In this document: positions 26,503 through 36,238 of the stretch, piece by piece
Layout of the letters: each line of letters opens with the position of its first letter
Numbering within the stretch: position 1 is the stretch's first letter
From: Ruegeria faecimaris
Lineage (GTDB): Bacteria; Pseudomonadota; Alphaproteobacteria; Rhodobacterales; Rhodobacteraceae
Length of the DNA: 64,000 nucleotides
NCBI RefSeq assembly: GCF_900182615.1
Contig: NZ_FXTE01000001.1
Coordinates: 62,001-126,000, forward strand
Direction of reading: 5' to 3'
Made by a program: the position numbers and the translations under genes
The notes under the pieces: generated by a model
The model's input: the letters and a program-made list of their open reading frames with translations, nothing else
Told to the model about the DNA's origin: nothing
The model's database searches: none

Positions 26503-27289
26503 ATGTCTCATTTTGGAATCGCAGGACGGTAGATTGGACTTCGGCAAAGTTGTTCATACGGATTTGGCGGGCAATGCGCCTGTGGTCGTACTGGTGTGCG
26601 AACATGCGTCTAATCGTATCCCGGCTTTTCTGGGTGATATGGGGTTAAGCGCTGAAGCACGCGAAAGTCATATTGCCTGGGATCCAGGCGCACTGGCCGT
26701 GGCGCAGGCTATGGCCAAGCGCATGTCAGCACCTTTGGTCCATGGCGGGGTGTCTCGGCTGGTCTATGACTGCAATCGCCCGCCCGAGGCGGCGGGTGCA
26801 ATGCCGATCCGCAGCGAGGATTACGAAATCCCGGCGAACATCAACATGTCGCCCGAGCAGCGAGTGGCCAGAATCGAAAACGTGTATCAGCCGTTTTGCG
26901 CCGCTCTGTCGGATTTGATCGATCAGCACAGCGCTTCACTTAGGCTGATGGTGACAATCCACAGTTTCACGCCGATCTATCTGGGGCAGAAACGGCAGGT
27001 CGAACTGGGTATTCTGCACGGTGTGGACAACCAGTTTGCCACAGCGATGATGGCTGACGAAGCTATCGGCAGCCCCTTTATCATCAGGCTGAATGAGCCT
27101 TATTCTGCGGCGGATGGAGTAGCTCATACCCTGGATACCCAGGCGCTGCCTCACCGCTTGCTGAACGTGATGATCGAGATCCGCAATGACTTGATCCGCA
27201 CGCCTAAGCAGCAGGCAGAGATGGCCGATTGCCTGGTGCCCTGGATTGCGCGTGTTCTGTCCGGTTTTCAAGAAGGGGCGTCAGCGTGA
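26474..27289 (+). CDS. N-formylglutamate amidohydrolase-family hydrolase
   Basis: A protein of up to 271 aa in the FGase family, zinc amidohydrolases that cut N-acyl groups from glutamate. Signatures are VLVCEHASNRIP, HIAWDPGALAVAQAMA, LVHGGVSRLVYDCNRPP and VTIHSFTPIYLG. The start is uncertain: the ATG at 26474 puts an operator-like palindrome inside the coding region. A TTG at 26534 with AGGACGG upstream gives a more usual N-terminus. No hut genes adjoin it. Instead it heads a TRAP/ligase/dehydrogenase locus, so the substrate may be a gamma-glutamyl or N-acyl intermediate (inference). Confidence 0.88.
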   Translation: MMWSVEIFPQCLILESQDGRLDFGKVVHTDLAGNAPVVVLVCEHASNRIPAFLGDMGLSAEARESHIAWDPGALAVAQAMAKRMSAPLVHGGVSRLVYDCNRPPEAAGAMPIRSEDYEIPANINMSPEQRVARIENVYQPFCAALSDLIDQHSASLRLMVTIHSFTPIYLGQKRQVELGILHGVDNQFATAMMADEAIGSPFIIRLNEPYSAADGVAHTLDTQALPHRLLNVMIEIRNDLIRTPKQQAEMADCLVPWIARVLSGFQEGASA

Positions 27290-27870
27290 TCAAAGCGATG
27301 AGCGCATATGTCCGTATCGTGGATGCGATCAACTATCGGATCGGGCGGGTCATGATGTGGGGCCTGTTTGTCATGATGGGCATCCTGCTGTGGTCTTCGA
27401 TATCAAAGACCTTCTTCCTACCGTCGCTCTGGACACTTGAAATGGCACAGTTTGCGATGGTGACCTATTACATCATGGGTGGGCCATATTCGATCCAGCT
27501 AGGGTCGAATGTGCGCATGGACCTGTTTTATCACAACTGGAGCCCCCAACGAAAAGCGTGGTTCGATGCATTTACCGTGCTTTTGCTGATCCTCTATCTG
27601 GGTGTGCTTTTCTATGGCGGGTTGGGATCGACGGCGTATAGCCTTGGTTATTGGGGCGACGAACCCGTTTCCTACTTCACCGGACTGCTGACCGGCAGTG
27701 AAGAGATCGGTCGGCTTGAACGTTCGTCGACTGCGTGGCGACCGTATATCTGGCCGGTCAAATCCATCATGGTTTTCGGCTTCTTCCTGATGTTGCTGCA
27801 GGCAGTCTCGGAATTTTTCAAAGACATTGCGCGGATCAACGGGCAGGAAATCGGGGTACAGCGGGCATGA
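27286..27870 (+). CDS. TRAP transporter small permease (DctQ type)
   Basis: A 194-aa membrane protein with four predicted helices (residues about 17-40, 55-75, 97-120, 160-185), the DctQ layout. A GTG at 27286 overlaps the amidohydrolase TGA and has AAGGGG seven bases upstream; ATG at 27298 is an alternative. Together with the next two genes it forms a sodium-driven solute importer. The overlap ties its expression to the amidohydrolase. Confidence 0.88.
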   Translation: MIKAMSAYVRIVDAINYRIGRVMMWGLFVMMGILLWSSISKTFFLPSLWTLEMAQFAMVTYYIMGGPYSIQLGSNVRMDLFYHNWSPQRKAWFDAFTVLLLILYLGVLFYGGLGSTAYSLGYWGDEPVSYFTGLLTGSEEIGRLERSSTAWRPYIWPVKSIMVFGFFLMLLQAVSEFFKDIARINGQEIGVQRA

Positions 27871-29186
27871 GCCAGGAATATATCGCCATCTTCATGTTCG
27901 CGTTGATGATGCTGATGCTGTTCACCGGTCAGCGCGTTTTTGGTGCGATCGGTGCGGTTGCGACGATCGCGGCGCTTTCATTGTGGGGAACCGGAGGGCA
28001 GGACATCACGTTTTCAGCCGCGATGAAGCTGATGAAGTGGTATCCGCTGCTGACCCTGCCAATGTTCATTTTCATGGGCTATGTGCTCAGCGAAAGCAGG
28101 CTGGCGGATGACCTGTATCGCATGTTCCATGTCTGGATGGGGCCGGTGAATGGCGGGCTTGCCATCGGGACGATTGGTTTGATGGTCTTGGTTTCTGCCA
28201 TGAATGGCCTCAGCGTGGCCGGGATGGCCATTGGAGCCACGATTGCTTTGCCTGAACTGTTGAGACGCGGGTACGACAAAACCATGGTGACCGGTGTCAT
28301 TCAGGCCGGGTCCAGTCTGGGTATCCTTGTACCGCCTTCGGTGGTTCTGGTGCTGTATGCGATGATCGCCCGTCAACCTGTGGGACAGTTATGGCTGGCG
28401 GGGATCGTGCCCGGCCTGATGATGGCTGGTATGTTCATCCTTTACATCTGGATCCGCTGCCGCATTCAGCCCGAGCTCGGCCCAGCGATGAAAGACGCGC
28501 ATGAGGTCCCGCGGGCCGAGAAGATCCGTTTGCTCGCCGCTGGAGCGCTGCCGCTGATAATCTTTGCGTCGATGATGGTCCCATTCGTGAACGGGTGGAC
28601 GTCACTGGTTGAAAGTTCGGCCATCGGAGCGCTGGCGGCATTGGTGGTTTCGGTGGCCAAACGTCGAATGACCTGGGCGATTTTTGAAACCTGTACCAAG
28701 CATACGCTGGCGATATCGTGCATGTTCATGTGGATCATCCTTGCAGCACTTGGTTTTGGCGCGGTTTTCGACGGGCTTGGTGCGGTGAAGGCAATCGACA
28801 ACTTGTTCACCGACCAGTTGGGCCTGTCACCCTGGATGATCCTGATCTTGATGCAGCTCAGCTTTATTGTCATGGGCACGTTTCTGGACGACACCGCGAT
28901 GCTGGTGATTGTGGCACCGCTTTATGTACCGCTGGTTGGTGCGCTGGGCTTTGACTTGATTTGGTACGGGGTTCTGTACACGATCACCACACAGATCGCC
29001 TATATGACACCGCCTTTCGGCTATAACCTATTTCTGATGCGCGCGATGGCACCGCCAGAAATCACGCTGAGGGATATCTATGGCTCGATCTTTCCGTTCG
29101 TCGCCGTGATGGTTCTGGCGCTTACGATTATCATGATCTTCCCGGAACTGGCTCTTTGGCTGCCCGGCTATGTCTATGGAAATTAA
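27867..29186 (+). CDS. TRAP transporter large permease (DctM type)
   Basis: A 439-aa membrane protein with about 12 helices, the ion-coupled elevator subunit. Family segments include LPMFIFMGYVLSESRLADDLYR, GVIQAGSSLGILVPPSVVLVLYAM and PPFGYNLFLMRAMAP. The ATG at 27867 overlaps the DctQ stop as ATGA; upstream in-frame codons are within dctQ. Confidence 0.93.
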   Translation: MSQEYIAIFMFALMMLMLFTGQRVFGAIGAVATIAALSLWGTGGQDITFSAAMKLMKWYPLLTLPMFIFMGYVLSESRLADDLYRMFHVWMGPVNGGLAIGTIGLMVLVSAMNGLSVAGMAIGATIALPELLRRGYDKTMVTGVIQAGSSLGILVPPSVVLVLYAMIARQPVGQLWLAGIVPGLMMAGMFILYIWIRCRIQPELGPAMKDAHEVPRAEKIRLLAAGALPLIIFASMMVPFVNGWTSLVESSAIGALAALVVSVAKRRMTWAIFETCTKHTLAISCMFMWIILAALGFGAVFDGLGAVKAIDNLFTDQLGLSPWMILILMQLSFIVMGTFLDDTAMLVIVAPLYVPLVGALGFDLIWYGVLYTITTQIAYMTPPFGYNLFLMRAMAPPEITLRDIYGSIFPFVAVMVLALTIIMIFPELALWLPGYVYGN

Positions 29187-29238
29187 CAAGAATGCCTTTC
29201 GAAGAGGCACGAAGAACTTCAACAGAGAGGAAATTGAC

Positions 29239-30273
29239 ATGACGACAAGACGTAAGTTTCTGAAAACCGCCGGGGTAGGGGTCGCAGCCGCACCTCTGGC
29301 CGCACCGGCGCTGGCTCAAAGCACGATCACGTGGCGCATGCAGACCTATGCCGGTCCTGCGCTGGCGGCGCATGTGATCGACCCGGCAATCGAGATGTTC
29401 AACAAGATTGCCGGTGACCGGATGCAGATCGAGCTGTTCTATGCTGACCAGCTTGTTCCGACAGGCGAACTGTTCCGTGCCATGCAGAAAGGTACCATTG
29501 ATGCGGTACAGTCCGATGATGACTCGATGGCGTCGCCCACCGATGTCACAGTGTTCGGCGGCTATTTCCCGTTTGCCTCGCGCTATTCCCTGGATGTACC
29601 GGTTCTGTTCAATCAGTACGGTCTGAACGAAATCTGGGACGAAGAATACTCGAAAGTCGGGGTCAAGCACATCTCGGCGGGCGCCTGGGACCCGTGCCAT
29701 TTCGCCACCAAGGATCCAATCAACAGCCTGGCGGACCTGCAAGGCAAACGTGTCTTCACTTTCCCTACAGCGGGTCGCTTCCTCAGCCAGTTCGGTGTGG
29801 TACCAGTTACACTGCCATGGGAAGATATCGAGGTCGCCGTACAGACCGGCGAGTTGGACGGCATCGCATGGTCGGGCATCACCGAGGATTACACTGTCGG
29901 CTGGGCGGATGTGACCAACTACTTCCTGACCAACAACATCTCAGGCGCCTGGGCCGGGTCTTTCTTTGCCAACATGGATCGCTGGAACGAGTTGCCGGAA
30001 GATCTGCAAACCCTGTTCCGTGTTTGCTGTGATCAGTCGCATTACTACCGCCAGTGGTGGTACTGGGGCGGCGAGGCCAGCTTGCGGGTCAATGGCGACA
30101 AGATGCAGCTGACCACGATCCCGGATGAGGAATGGGCACAGGTCGAAGGCGCGGCAATCGCATTCTGGGATGAGATTGCGGCAGAATCTGAGATCAAGGC
30201 GAGGGTTGTTGAGATATTCAAGCAATACAACGCCGACATGCTCAAGGCCGGACGGCCTTATCGTTACGGATAA
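29239..30273 (+). CDS. TRAP solute-binding protein (DctP type), Tat signal
   Basis: A 344-aa periplasmic binding protein. The N-terminus TTRRKFLKTAGVG is a twin-arginine signal, ending near APALAQ. The mature part has the usual DctP core, with Arg in ATKDPINSLADLQGKRV and the GELDGIAWSG segment that shapes the ligand pocket. Most DctP proteins bind carboxylates, so the solute may be acidic. The start at 29239 follows AGAGAGG. A frame further upstream lies in dctM. Confidence 0.92.
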   Translation: MTTRRKFLKTAGVGVAAAPLAAPALAQSTITWRMQTYAGPALAAHVIDPAIEMFNKIAGDRMQIELFYADQLVPTGELFRAMQKGTIDAVQSDDDSMASPTDVTVFGGYFPFASRYSLDVPVLFNQYGLNEIWDEEYSKVGVKHISAGAWDPCHFATKDPINSLADLQGKRVFTFPTAGRFLSQFGVVPVTLPWEDIEVAVQTGELDGIAWSGITEDYTVGWADVTNYFLTNNISGAWAGSFFANMDRWNELPEDLQTLFRVCCDQSHYYRQWWYWGGEASLRVNGDKMQLTTIPDEEWAQVEGAAIAFWDEIAAESEIKARVVEIFKQYNADMLKAGRPYRYG

Positions 30274-30283
30274 TAAGCAACTT

Positions 30284-30313
30284 CCCGACGCGGGTAACTC
30301 CTCTCGCGTCGGG
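30284..30313 (+). other. Stable hairpin after the TRAP genes
   Basis: Stem CCCGACGCG/CGCGTCGGG with a 12-base loop, 10 bases after the dctP stop. No T-run follows. It may protect the TRAP message 3' end or attenuate read-through into the next genes. Confidence 0.6.
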
Positions 30314-30419
30314 ATTGGACATCACCTGGCGACACCTCTTATGTTCATATCAATCCCAATAACAGAGATGCGAAACCGGATGCACAGTGCTGCTCACCGG
30401 TCGGACGGGGTATGAACAC

Positions 30420-32105
30420 ATGGCCATCGCTGGTTTTCTGATCGAGATTTTTGCCGCAACCATGTTGCTGCTTTTCGCCGTTCGCTTGGTTCGTACGGGG
30501 ATTGAGCGGCGATTTGGCGCGCTATTTCAATCGCTTTTGACCCGACATTCAAACAGTTTTGTCGCCGGTGGCGCGGGTATGGTTCTGGCCACGATCCTGC
30601 AAAGTTCAGCCGCCGTGGCGGTTTTGCTGACAGGGTTTGCGGCGGCCGGAATGGTCAGTTTTGGCATTGCCCTGGCGGGGGTTTTGGGGGCAGATCTGGG
30701 ATCGGCTCTGGTCATTCAGATACTGTCTTATGATTTGGGATGGTTGCAGCCGGTGTTGCTGGCGCTGGGCGGGTGGCTCTACCTCAAATCCGATCGGGCA
30801 AATGTTCGCCTGATGGGGCGGATTGTTCTGGGTGTGGCCTTCATTTTGGTATCACTGCAATTTTTGCGCGATGCTGTCGATCCGATCCGCGAAAGCGCCT
30901 TTTTGCCGGCCATCGCGGGCTATCTTGAAAGCGACTATTTCAGTGCCTTCATCGTTGGAGCTGTGCTTGCCTTTGTCATGCACAGCTCGGTTGCGACAAT
31001 CCTGATGTGCGTGACGCTGGTACAGATCGGGGCAATCCCATTCGCGGCGGGTTTGTCGTTGGTATTGGGGGCAAATTTGGGCTCGGCCTTTATTCCGATC
31101 TGGCTGACGCGGGACCAGATCGTCTCGGCCCGCCGGATACCGATAGCTAACCTGTTGCTGCGCGGCAGCGCGGCGCTTGTGATGCTGTTTGCTGTCAACG
31201 TCACCGGGACCCATGCCGCATTGATGATCAGCGGACCGGGGCAATCGTTGATCTTTGCCCATATCGGTTTCAACCTAGTGGTGTTTCTGCTGGCAACCGG
31301 ATTCGTCACCCGGATGGAAGCGCCGATGGCTTTGCTCATGCCCGAGACCGACCCTGAATCTGGTGTGGCAGATCAGTTCTCGGGTGCTCTTAATCCGCTA
31401 GGCGACCCCAGTGCCACAGGCCCTGATGTTGCGATGTCCTCGGTGCGCCACGAATTGTTGCAGATGGTCACGCAGGTCGAACGCATGTTCCGCCCGGTGC
31501 TGGATATCTATGAGCGTGACGACATTGATACCATTGCTGCCCTGTCGCAGCAGGATGAAATGGTAAACGCCCAGTTGACGGAAATCCGACGCTTTGTCGC
31601 GCGGTTGCCGCGGCAGAATATGAGCAAGTCTCAGATCAAAGCCGCCCGTGGTCTGGTGGAATACGCTATTCGGCTTGAGGCCGCTGGAGATGTCGTGTCG
31701 AACAGAATGACGCGTTCAGCAAAGATTAAACACATGGAAAGGGCCGAGTTTTCCGCCCAGGGGTGGAAAGAACTCAAGGATTTACACGCCACCATTCAGG
31801 AAAGTTTTTCGCTGGCGCGACACGTTTTGTTGGTGGATGACGTCGACTGTGCCCGCCGTCTTGTTCTGGACAAGGCCGAGATCAAAAGGATGTCCCGCGA
31901 CAGCCGCAAGGCGCATCTAAAGCGGCTGGAGCGTGGTCAAACGGAAAGTTTCCAGTCCAGCGATCTGCATCTGGAGGCACTGCGCGCTATGCGCGATCTG
32001 CACGGCCATATCGCGGCCATCGCCTATCCGATCCTCTACAAAAGCGGACAGGTTCTGGAAACGCGGTTGGTTATGGAAATGGAGAAAGAAGCGGCCGAAG
32101 ACTAA
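30420..32105 (+). CDS. Na+/Pi cotransporter-family protein with PhoU-like domain
   Basis: A 561-aa protein. The first half has eight or more helices and the twin NptA-type motifs LQSSAAVAVL (about residue 60) and MHSSVATILM (about residue 190). After residue about 330 a soluble PhoU-like helical bundle follows, ending in a Lys/Arg-rich region. Family members move phosphate with sodium, but many of this subgroup lack proof. Reason for its place inside the catabolic locus is unclear. The ATG at 30420 is chosen so the first helix begins at once. Confidence 0.85.
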   Translation: MAIAGFLIEIFAATMLLLFAVRLVRTGIERRFGALFQSLLTRHSNSFVAGGAGMVLATILQSSAAVAVLLTGFAAAGMVSFGIALAGVLGADLGSALVIQILSYDLGWLQPVLLALGGWLYLKSDRANVRLMGRIVLGVAFILVSLQFLRDAVDPIRESAFLPAIAGYLESDYFSAFIVGAVLAFVMHSSVATILMCVTLVQIGAIPFAAGLSLVLGANLGSAFIPIWLTRDQIVSARRIPIANLLLRGSAALVMLFAVNVTGTHAALMISGPGQSLIFAHIGFNLVVFLLATGFVTRMEAPMALLMPETDPESGVADQFSGALNPLGDPSATGPDVAMSSVRHELLQMVTQVERMFRPVLDIYERDDIDTIAALSQQDEMVNAQLTEIRRFVARLPRQNMSKSQIKAARGLVEYAIRLEAAGDVVSNRMTRSAKIKHMERAEFSAQGWKELKDLHATIQESFSLARHVLLVDDVDCARRLVLDKAEIKRMSRDSRKAHLKRLERGQTESFQSSDLHLEALRAMRDLHGHIAAIAYPILYKSGQVLETRLVMEMEKEAAED

Positions 32106-32159
32106 CGGCCGTCGATGGGAACAGGGGCGCGGTGGGCCCGATTGTGATGAAGGATGAAC

Positions 32160-33524
32160 ATGATGGGTCATGAAGTTGTGTTGGCGGACCTCAAAACCAA
32201 GGTTGAAGCAGGTGAAGTAGACACCGTTCTTGTTTGCATGGTGGACATGCAGGGGCGGCTGATGGGCAAACGGTTTCATGCCGGTCACTTTGTGGCAGGC
32301 GCTTGGCAAGAGACCCATTGCTGCAATTATCTGTTGGCGACAGATCTGGAAATGGGCACGCCTGACGGATATGCCTCGACCAGCTGGGAGCGGGGCTATG
32401 GCGATTACGTCATGAAACCTGATCTCAGCACTTTGCGCCCGGTGCCGTGGCTTGAGGGCACGGTGATGGTGATGTGCGATGTTTTGGATCACCACACGCA
32501 TGAAGAGGTCCCGCACGCGCCCCGGTCGATCCTGAAGAAACAGGTCAAACGCCTGAAAGCCATGGGTTACGACGCGATGTGCGCCACCGAGTTGGAGTTC
32601 TTTTTGTTTGAGAAGAGCTTTGACCAAATCCGCAAGGAAGGGTTTCGCGATCTGGCGCCGATCTCGGGCTATAATGAGGACTATCATATCCTGCAGACCA
32701 CCAAGGAAGAGCATGTGATGCGTCCCATCCGCAATCACTTGTGGAACGCGGGCATCCCGGTCGAGAATACGAAGGGCGAGGCCGAGACTGGTCAAGAAGA
32801 GTTGAACATCAAATACGCCGCCGCCATGGAAACGGCCGAGTATCACTCGATCGCCAAGAATGCGGTGAAGGAAATCGCCTGGCAGCGCGGGCATGCGGCC
32901 ACGTTCCTGCCGAAATGGCATCATGACAAGGTTGGTAGTTCATCCCATGTGCATCAGTCGCTGTGGTCTGAGGGAAGGCCAATCTTTTTCGACGAAAAAG
33001 ATCCGCTCGGCATGTCGGCCGTAATGAAAAGCTATATGGCCGGGTTGTTGAAATACGCTGCCGATTATACGTGTTTCATGGCCCCCTACATCAACAGCTA
33101 CAAGCGTTTCCAAAAAGGAAGTTTTGCGCCGACGCGGATCATCTGGTCGGTCGACAACCGCACCGCCGGTTTCCGACTGTGTGGTGATGGAACCAAATCG
33201 GTTCGCGTGGAATGCCGTATTCCGGGCTCGGATATGAACCCGTATCTGGCGATTGCTGGTATGTTGGCGGCGGGTATCGCGGGCATCAAGGAGGGGTTGG
33301 AGCTTGAGCCACCAACCAAAGGCGATGCGTATCAGAGCGAGTCCGGCATGATCCCCGGGAACCTGCCCGCTGCGCGGGATGCCCTGCTTGGCTCAACCAT
33401 GTTGCGGGCCGCTATGGGGGACGAAGTTGTTGATCACTATGCGCGCGCCGCCGAGGTGGAAATCGAGGAATTCGAAAGCGTGGTTACTGATTGGGAAATT
33501 GCCCGCGGGTTCGAAAGGGCCTGA
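32160..33524 (+). CDS. Glutamine-synthetase-family gamma-glutamyl ligase
   Basis: A 454-aa protein of the GS fold. The beta-grasp N-domain has VDMQGRLMGKRF, and the catalytic domain has ATELEFFLFE, EAETGQEELNIKY, ATFLPKWHHDKVGSSSHVHQSL, the NSYKRFQKGSFAPTRI segment and RVECRIPGSDMNPYL. It lacks the adenylylation tyrosine region of housekeeping GlnA and is in the group that ligates glutamate to amines (PuuA, IpuC, GlnA4-like). Neighbouring aldehyde and alcohol dehydrogenases and an FGase-like hydrolase suggest an amine-utilisation role. Substrate is not readable from sequence. ATG at 32160 follows AAGGA by five bases; 32154 and 32163 are alternatives. Confidence 0.9.
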   Translation: MMGHEVVLADLKTKVEAGEVDTVLVCMVDMQGRLMGKRFHAGHFVAGAWQETHCCNYLLATDLEMGTPDGYASTSWERGYGDYVMKPDLSTLRPVPWLEGTVMVMCDVLDHHTHEEVPHAPRSILKKQVKRLKAMGYDAMCATELEFFLFEKSFDQIRKEGFRDLAPISGYNEDYHILQTTKEEHVMRPIRNHLWNAGIPVENTKGEAETGQEELNIKYAAAMETAEYHSIAKNAVKEIAWQRGHAATFLPKWHHDKVGSSSHVHQSLWSEGRPIFFDEKDPLGMSAVMKSYMAGLLKYAADYTCFMAPYINSYKRFQKGSFAPTRIIWSVDNRTAGFRLCGDGTKSVRVECRIPGSDMNPYLAIAGMLAAGIAGIKEGLELEPPTKGDAYQSESGMIPGNLPAARDALLGSTMLRAAMGDEVVDHYARAAEVEIEEFESVVTDWEIARGFERA

Positions 33525-33591
33525 GGGTGGACGAAGCTGGGGGCCCTGCCTGCCGCTATTGGTGCTTGAGCCAATGGCGCATCAATGACGG

Positions 33592-33625
33592 CCCCCGAGG
33601 TTTGTGTTGGCCAGATAAAGCAGGA
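33592..33625 (+). repeat. Short intergenic repeat copy
   Basis: CCCCGAGGTTTGTGTTGGCC followed by AGATAAAG, close to CCCCGAGGTATTTCTGGCCAGATGAAG at 57323-57351. It sits between the ligase and aldehyde dehydrogenase genes, where it separates otherwise tightly packed coding regions. Confidence 0.5.
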
Positions 33626-33654
33626 GATTCTGCTTTTTAGAGGATGGAGTGGAG

Positions 33655-35037
33655 ATGGGGCAGATGTTGAAATGCATCTCGCCGATCGATGGATCGGTTT
33701 ATGCTGAGCGCGAAACCTTATCGCGCGAAGCAGCGTTTGAGGTGGCCGCGCGGGCCAGGGAAGCGCAAACAGCCTGGGCAGCACGCCCATTACAAGAGCG
33801 AATTGATCTTGTGATGGCGGGTGTCGCCGCTGTTGGTGCGATGAATGACGAAATCGTGCCCGAGTTGGCCCATATGATGGGGCGCCCAGTGCGCTACGGC
33901 GGAGAGTTCGGCGGGTTCAACGAGCGCGCCGGCCATATGGCCGAGATCGCGCAGGGTGCACTGGCCGATATTTCGGTGGGCGAGGATGAGATCTTCAGGC
34001 GCTATATCAAACGCATTCCGCATGGGGTTGTCTTTGTCGTGGCGCCCTGGAACTACCCGTACATGACTGCGATCAATACGGTGGCCCCGGCGTTGATTGC
34101 GGGCAATACCGTGGTGCTGAAACACGCGACCCAGACATTGTTGGTGGGTGAGCGGATGGCGCAGGCTTTCCATTCGGCAGGTGTTCCTGAGGATGTGTTC
34201 CAGAATGAGTTCCTGAGTCATGATGTGACTAACGATTTGATCGCTGGAAATGCGTTTGATTTCGTGAACTTCACTGGCTCGGTCGGTGGTGGTCAGGCGA
34301 TGGAACGTGCGGCGGCGGGCACATTCACCGGGGTCGGTACCGAGTTGGGCGGCAAGGATCCAGGCTATGTCATGGACGACGCCGATCTGGACGCAGCTGT
34401 TGATACGCTGATCGACGGTGCGATGTTCAACGCGGGCCAGTGCTGCTGCGGGATTGAGCGGATTTATGTGCACGAAAGCATGTATGATGCGTTCGTTGCC
34501 AAAGCGGTTGAGATTGTTCAGGGCTATAAGCTGGGCAATCCGCTGGATGCAGAGACGACGATTGGACCGATGGCCAATAAACGCTTTGCCGATGAGGTCC
34601 GCGCGCAGATTGCCGAGGCAGTTGCGGATGGCGCAGTTACCCATATCGACACTTTCCCCGAGGATGATGGGGGGGCATATCTGACCCCGCAAATCCTGAC
34701 CAATGTCACACACGACATGCGGGTGATGCGGGATGAGAGTTTCGGCCCCGTAGTTGGTATCATGAAAGTGTCGTCGGATGACGAAGCCATCGCGCTGATG
34801 AATGACAGCGAATTTGGCCTGACCGCCAGCCTCTGGACCCGCGACGTGGACCGGGCCGCGCAGGTCGGTGACCAGATTGAAACTGGCACCGTCTTCATGA
34901 ACCGCGCCGATTATCTGGATCCGGGCCTGTGTTGGACCGGTTGCAAGAATACCGGGCGTGGCGGTGGTCTTTCTGTCATCGGCTATCACAACCTTACCCG
35001 CCCCAAATCCTACCATCTGAAGAAGGTGACATCATGA
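33655..35037 (+). CDS. NAD(P)-dependent aldehyde dehydrogenase family protein
   Basis: A 460-aa ALDH. NAD-fold and catalytic landmarks are VVAPWNYPYMTAINTVAPALIAGN, FTGSVGGG, ELGGKDPGYV (catalytic Glu) and FNAGQCCCGIERI with the nucleophile Cys in a three-Cys run. Its stop overlaps the next start as ATGA. Several in-frame starts exist (GTG 33649, ATG 33655, ATG 33664); 33655 has the best spacing from AGAGGA. It would oxidise the aldehyde formed by the adjoining alcohol dehydrogenase. Confidence 0.92.
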   Translation: MGQMLKCISPIDGSVYAERETLSREAAFEVAARAREAQTAWAARPLQERIDLVMAGVAAVGAMNDEIVPELAHMMGRPVRYGGEFGGFNERAGHMAEIAQGALADISVGEDEIFRRYIKRIPHGVVFVVAPWNYPYMTAINTVAPALIAGNTVVLKHATQTLLVGERMAQAFHSAGVPEDVFQNEFLSHDVTNDLIAGNAFDFVNFTGSVGGGQAMERAAAGTFTGVGTELGGKDPGYVMDDADLDAAVDTLIDGAMFNAGQCCCGIERIYVHESMYDAFVAKAVEIVQGYKLGNPLDAETTIGPMANKRFADEVRAQIAEAVADGAVTHIDTFPEDDGGAYLTPQILTNVTHDMRVMRDESFGPVVGIMKVSSDDEAIALMNDSEFGLTASLWTRDVDRAAQVGDQIETGTVFMNRADYLDPGLCWTGCKNTGRGGGLSVIGYHNLTRPKSYHLKKVTS

Positions 35038-36179
35038 GCCTGTCTGGAAACTGGTCCTATCCGACCGCGATCAAATTCGGCGCTGGCCGCATCAAGGAAC
35101 TGCCCGAAGCCTGCGCTGCCGCCGGAATGAAACGCCCTCTGCTGGTCACGGACAAAGGGTTGGCTGATCTGCCGATCACCTCGGCGACGCTGGATATTCT
35201 TGAGGCTGCGGGTCTGGAGCGTGGCCTGTTTAGCGAAGTGGATCCGAACCCCAATGAGAAGAACCTTGAGGCCGGCGTTGCGGCGTATCGGGCAGGCGAC
35301 CATGACGGGGTAATCGCATTTGGCGGTGGCTCGGGGCTGGATCTGGGTAAGATGGTGGCTTTCATGGCCGGGCAGACGCGCCCGGTCTGGGATTTCGAAG
35401 ATATTGGCGACTGGTGGACCCGCGCTGATGCCGATGCCATTGCTCCGATCATTGCGGTTCCGACCACCGCTGGCACCGGGTCCGAGGTCGGGCGCGCCAG
35501 CGTCATCACCAATTCGGAAACCCACGCGAAAAAGATCATCTTTCACCCTAAGGTACTGCCAACTGTGGTGATCTGTGACCCGGAACTGACCGTGGGAATG
35601 CCGAAATTTATCACCGCCGGCACCGGTCTGGACGCATTTGCCCATTGTGTCGAGGCGTTCTCCAGCCCGCATTACCACCCTATGTCACACGGCATCGCGC
35701 TGGAGGGGATGCGGCTGGTCAAGGACTACCTGCCGCGCGCCTATGCCGACGGCACCGATATCGAAGCGCGGGCGCAAATGATGAGCGCGGCAGCGATGGG
35801 CGCGACCGCCTTCCAGAAGGGCCTCGGTGCGATCCACGCGATGAGCCACCCGATTGGCGCGGTATTCAACACCCATCACGGGACGACCAACGCGGTCTGT
35901 ATGCCCGCGGTGCTAGAGTTCAACGCCCCCGCCATCGCCGACCGGTTCCAGCAGGCCGCGGCCTATCTGGGCATCGATGGAGGCTTTGACGGGTTCCGCG
36001 CCTTTGTGCAGGAGTTTAATGACTCGCTGGGTATCCCCCGCAAACTCTCGGATATGAAAGTGACCGATGCGGCAATCCCCGAACTGGTCAAGGGGGCGAT
36101 CATCGATCCCTCTTGCGGCGGCAACCCGGTTGAACTGACCGAGGACAACCTGACGGCGCTGTTCAAAGCGGCGCTGTAA
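35034..36179 (+). CDS. Iron-containing (group III) alcohol dehydrogenase
   Basis: A 381-aa enzyme. It has the GGGSGLDLGKMVAFM nucleotide loop, PTTAGTGSEVGRASVI, and metal ligands in GLDAFAHCVEAF, HAMSHPIGAVFNTHHG. Group III members use NAD and Fe2+ or Zn2+ on primary alcohols. The ATG at 35034 overlaps the ALDH stop, so the two are co-translated. It likely provides the aldehyde for the upstream enzyme. Confidence 0.93.
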   Translation: MSLSGNWSYPTAIKFGAGRIKELPEACAAAGMKRPLLVTDKGLADLPITSATLDILEAAGLERGLFSEVDPNPNEKNLEAGVAAYRAGDHDGVIAFGGGSGLDLGKMVAFMAGQTRPVWDFEDIGDWWTRADADAIAPIIAVPTTAGTGSEVGRASVITNSETHAKKIIFHPKVLPTVVICDPELTVGMPKFITAGTGLDAFAHCVEAFSSPHYHPMSHGIALEGMRLVKDYLPRAYADGTDIEARAQMMSAAAMGATAFQKGLGAIHAMSHPIGAVFNTHHGTTNAVCMPAVLEFNAPAIADRFQQAAAYLGIDGGFDGFRAFVQEFNDSLGIPRKLSDMKVTDAAIPELVKGAIIDPSCGGNPVELTEDNLTALFKAAL

Positions 36180-36238
36180 GCCTCTTGCCGATCCGCTCCC
36201 TCATCTCTCATAGTGATGGCAGGTGAGGGGGCGTTTCC

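Noticed and set aside
33790-35016. A 408-codon open frame antisense to the aldehyde dehydrogenase
   Set aside because: The dehydrogenase has all catalytic motifs; the antisense translation has no family features and no separate promoter is seen.
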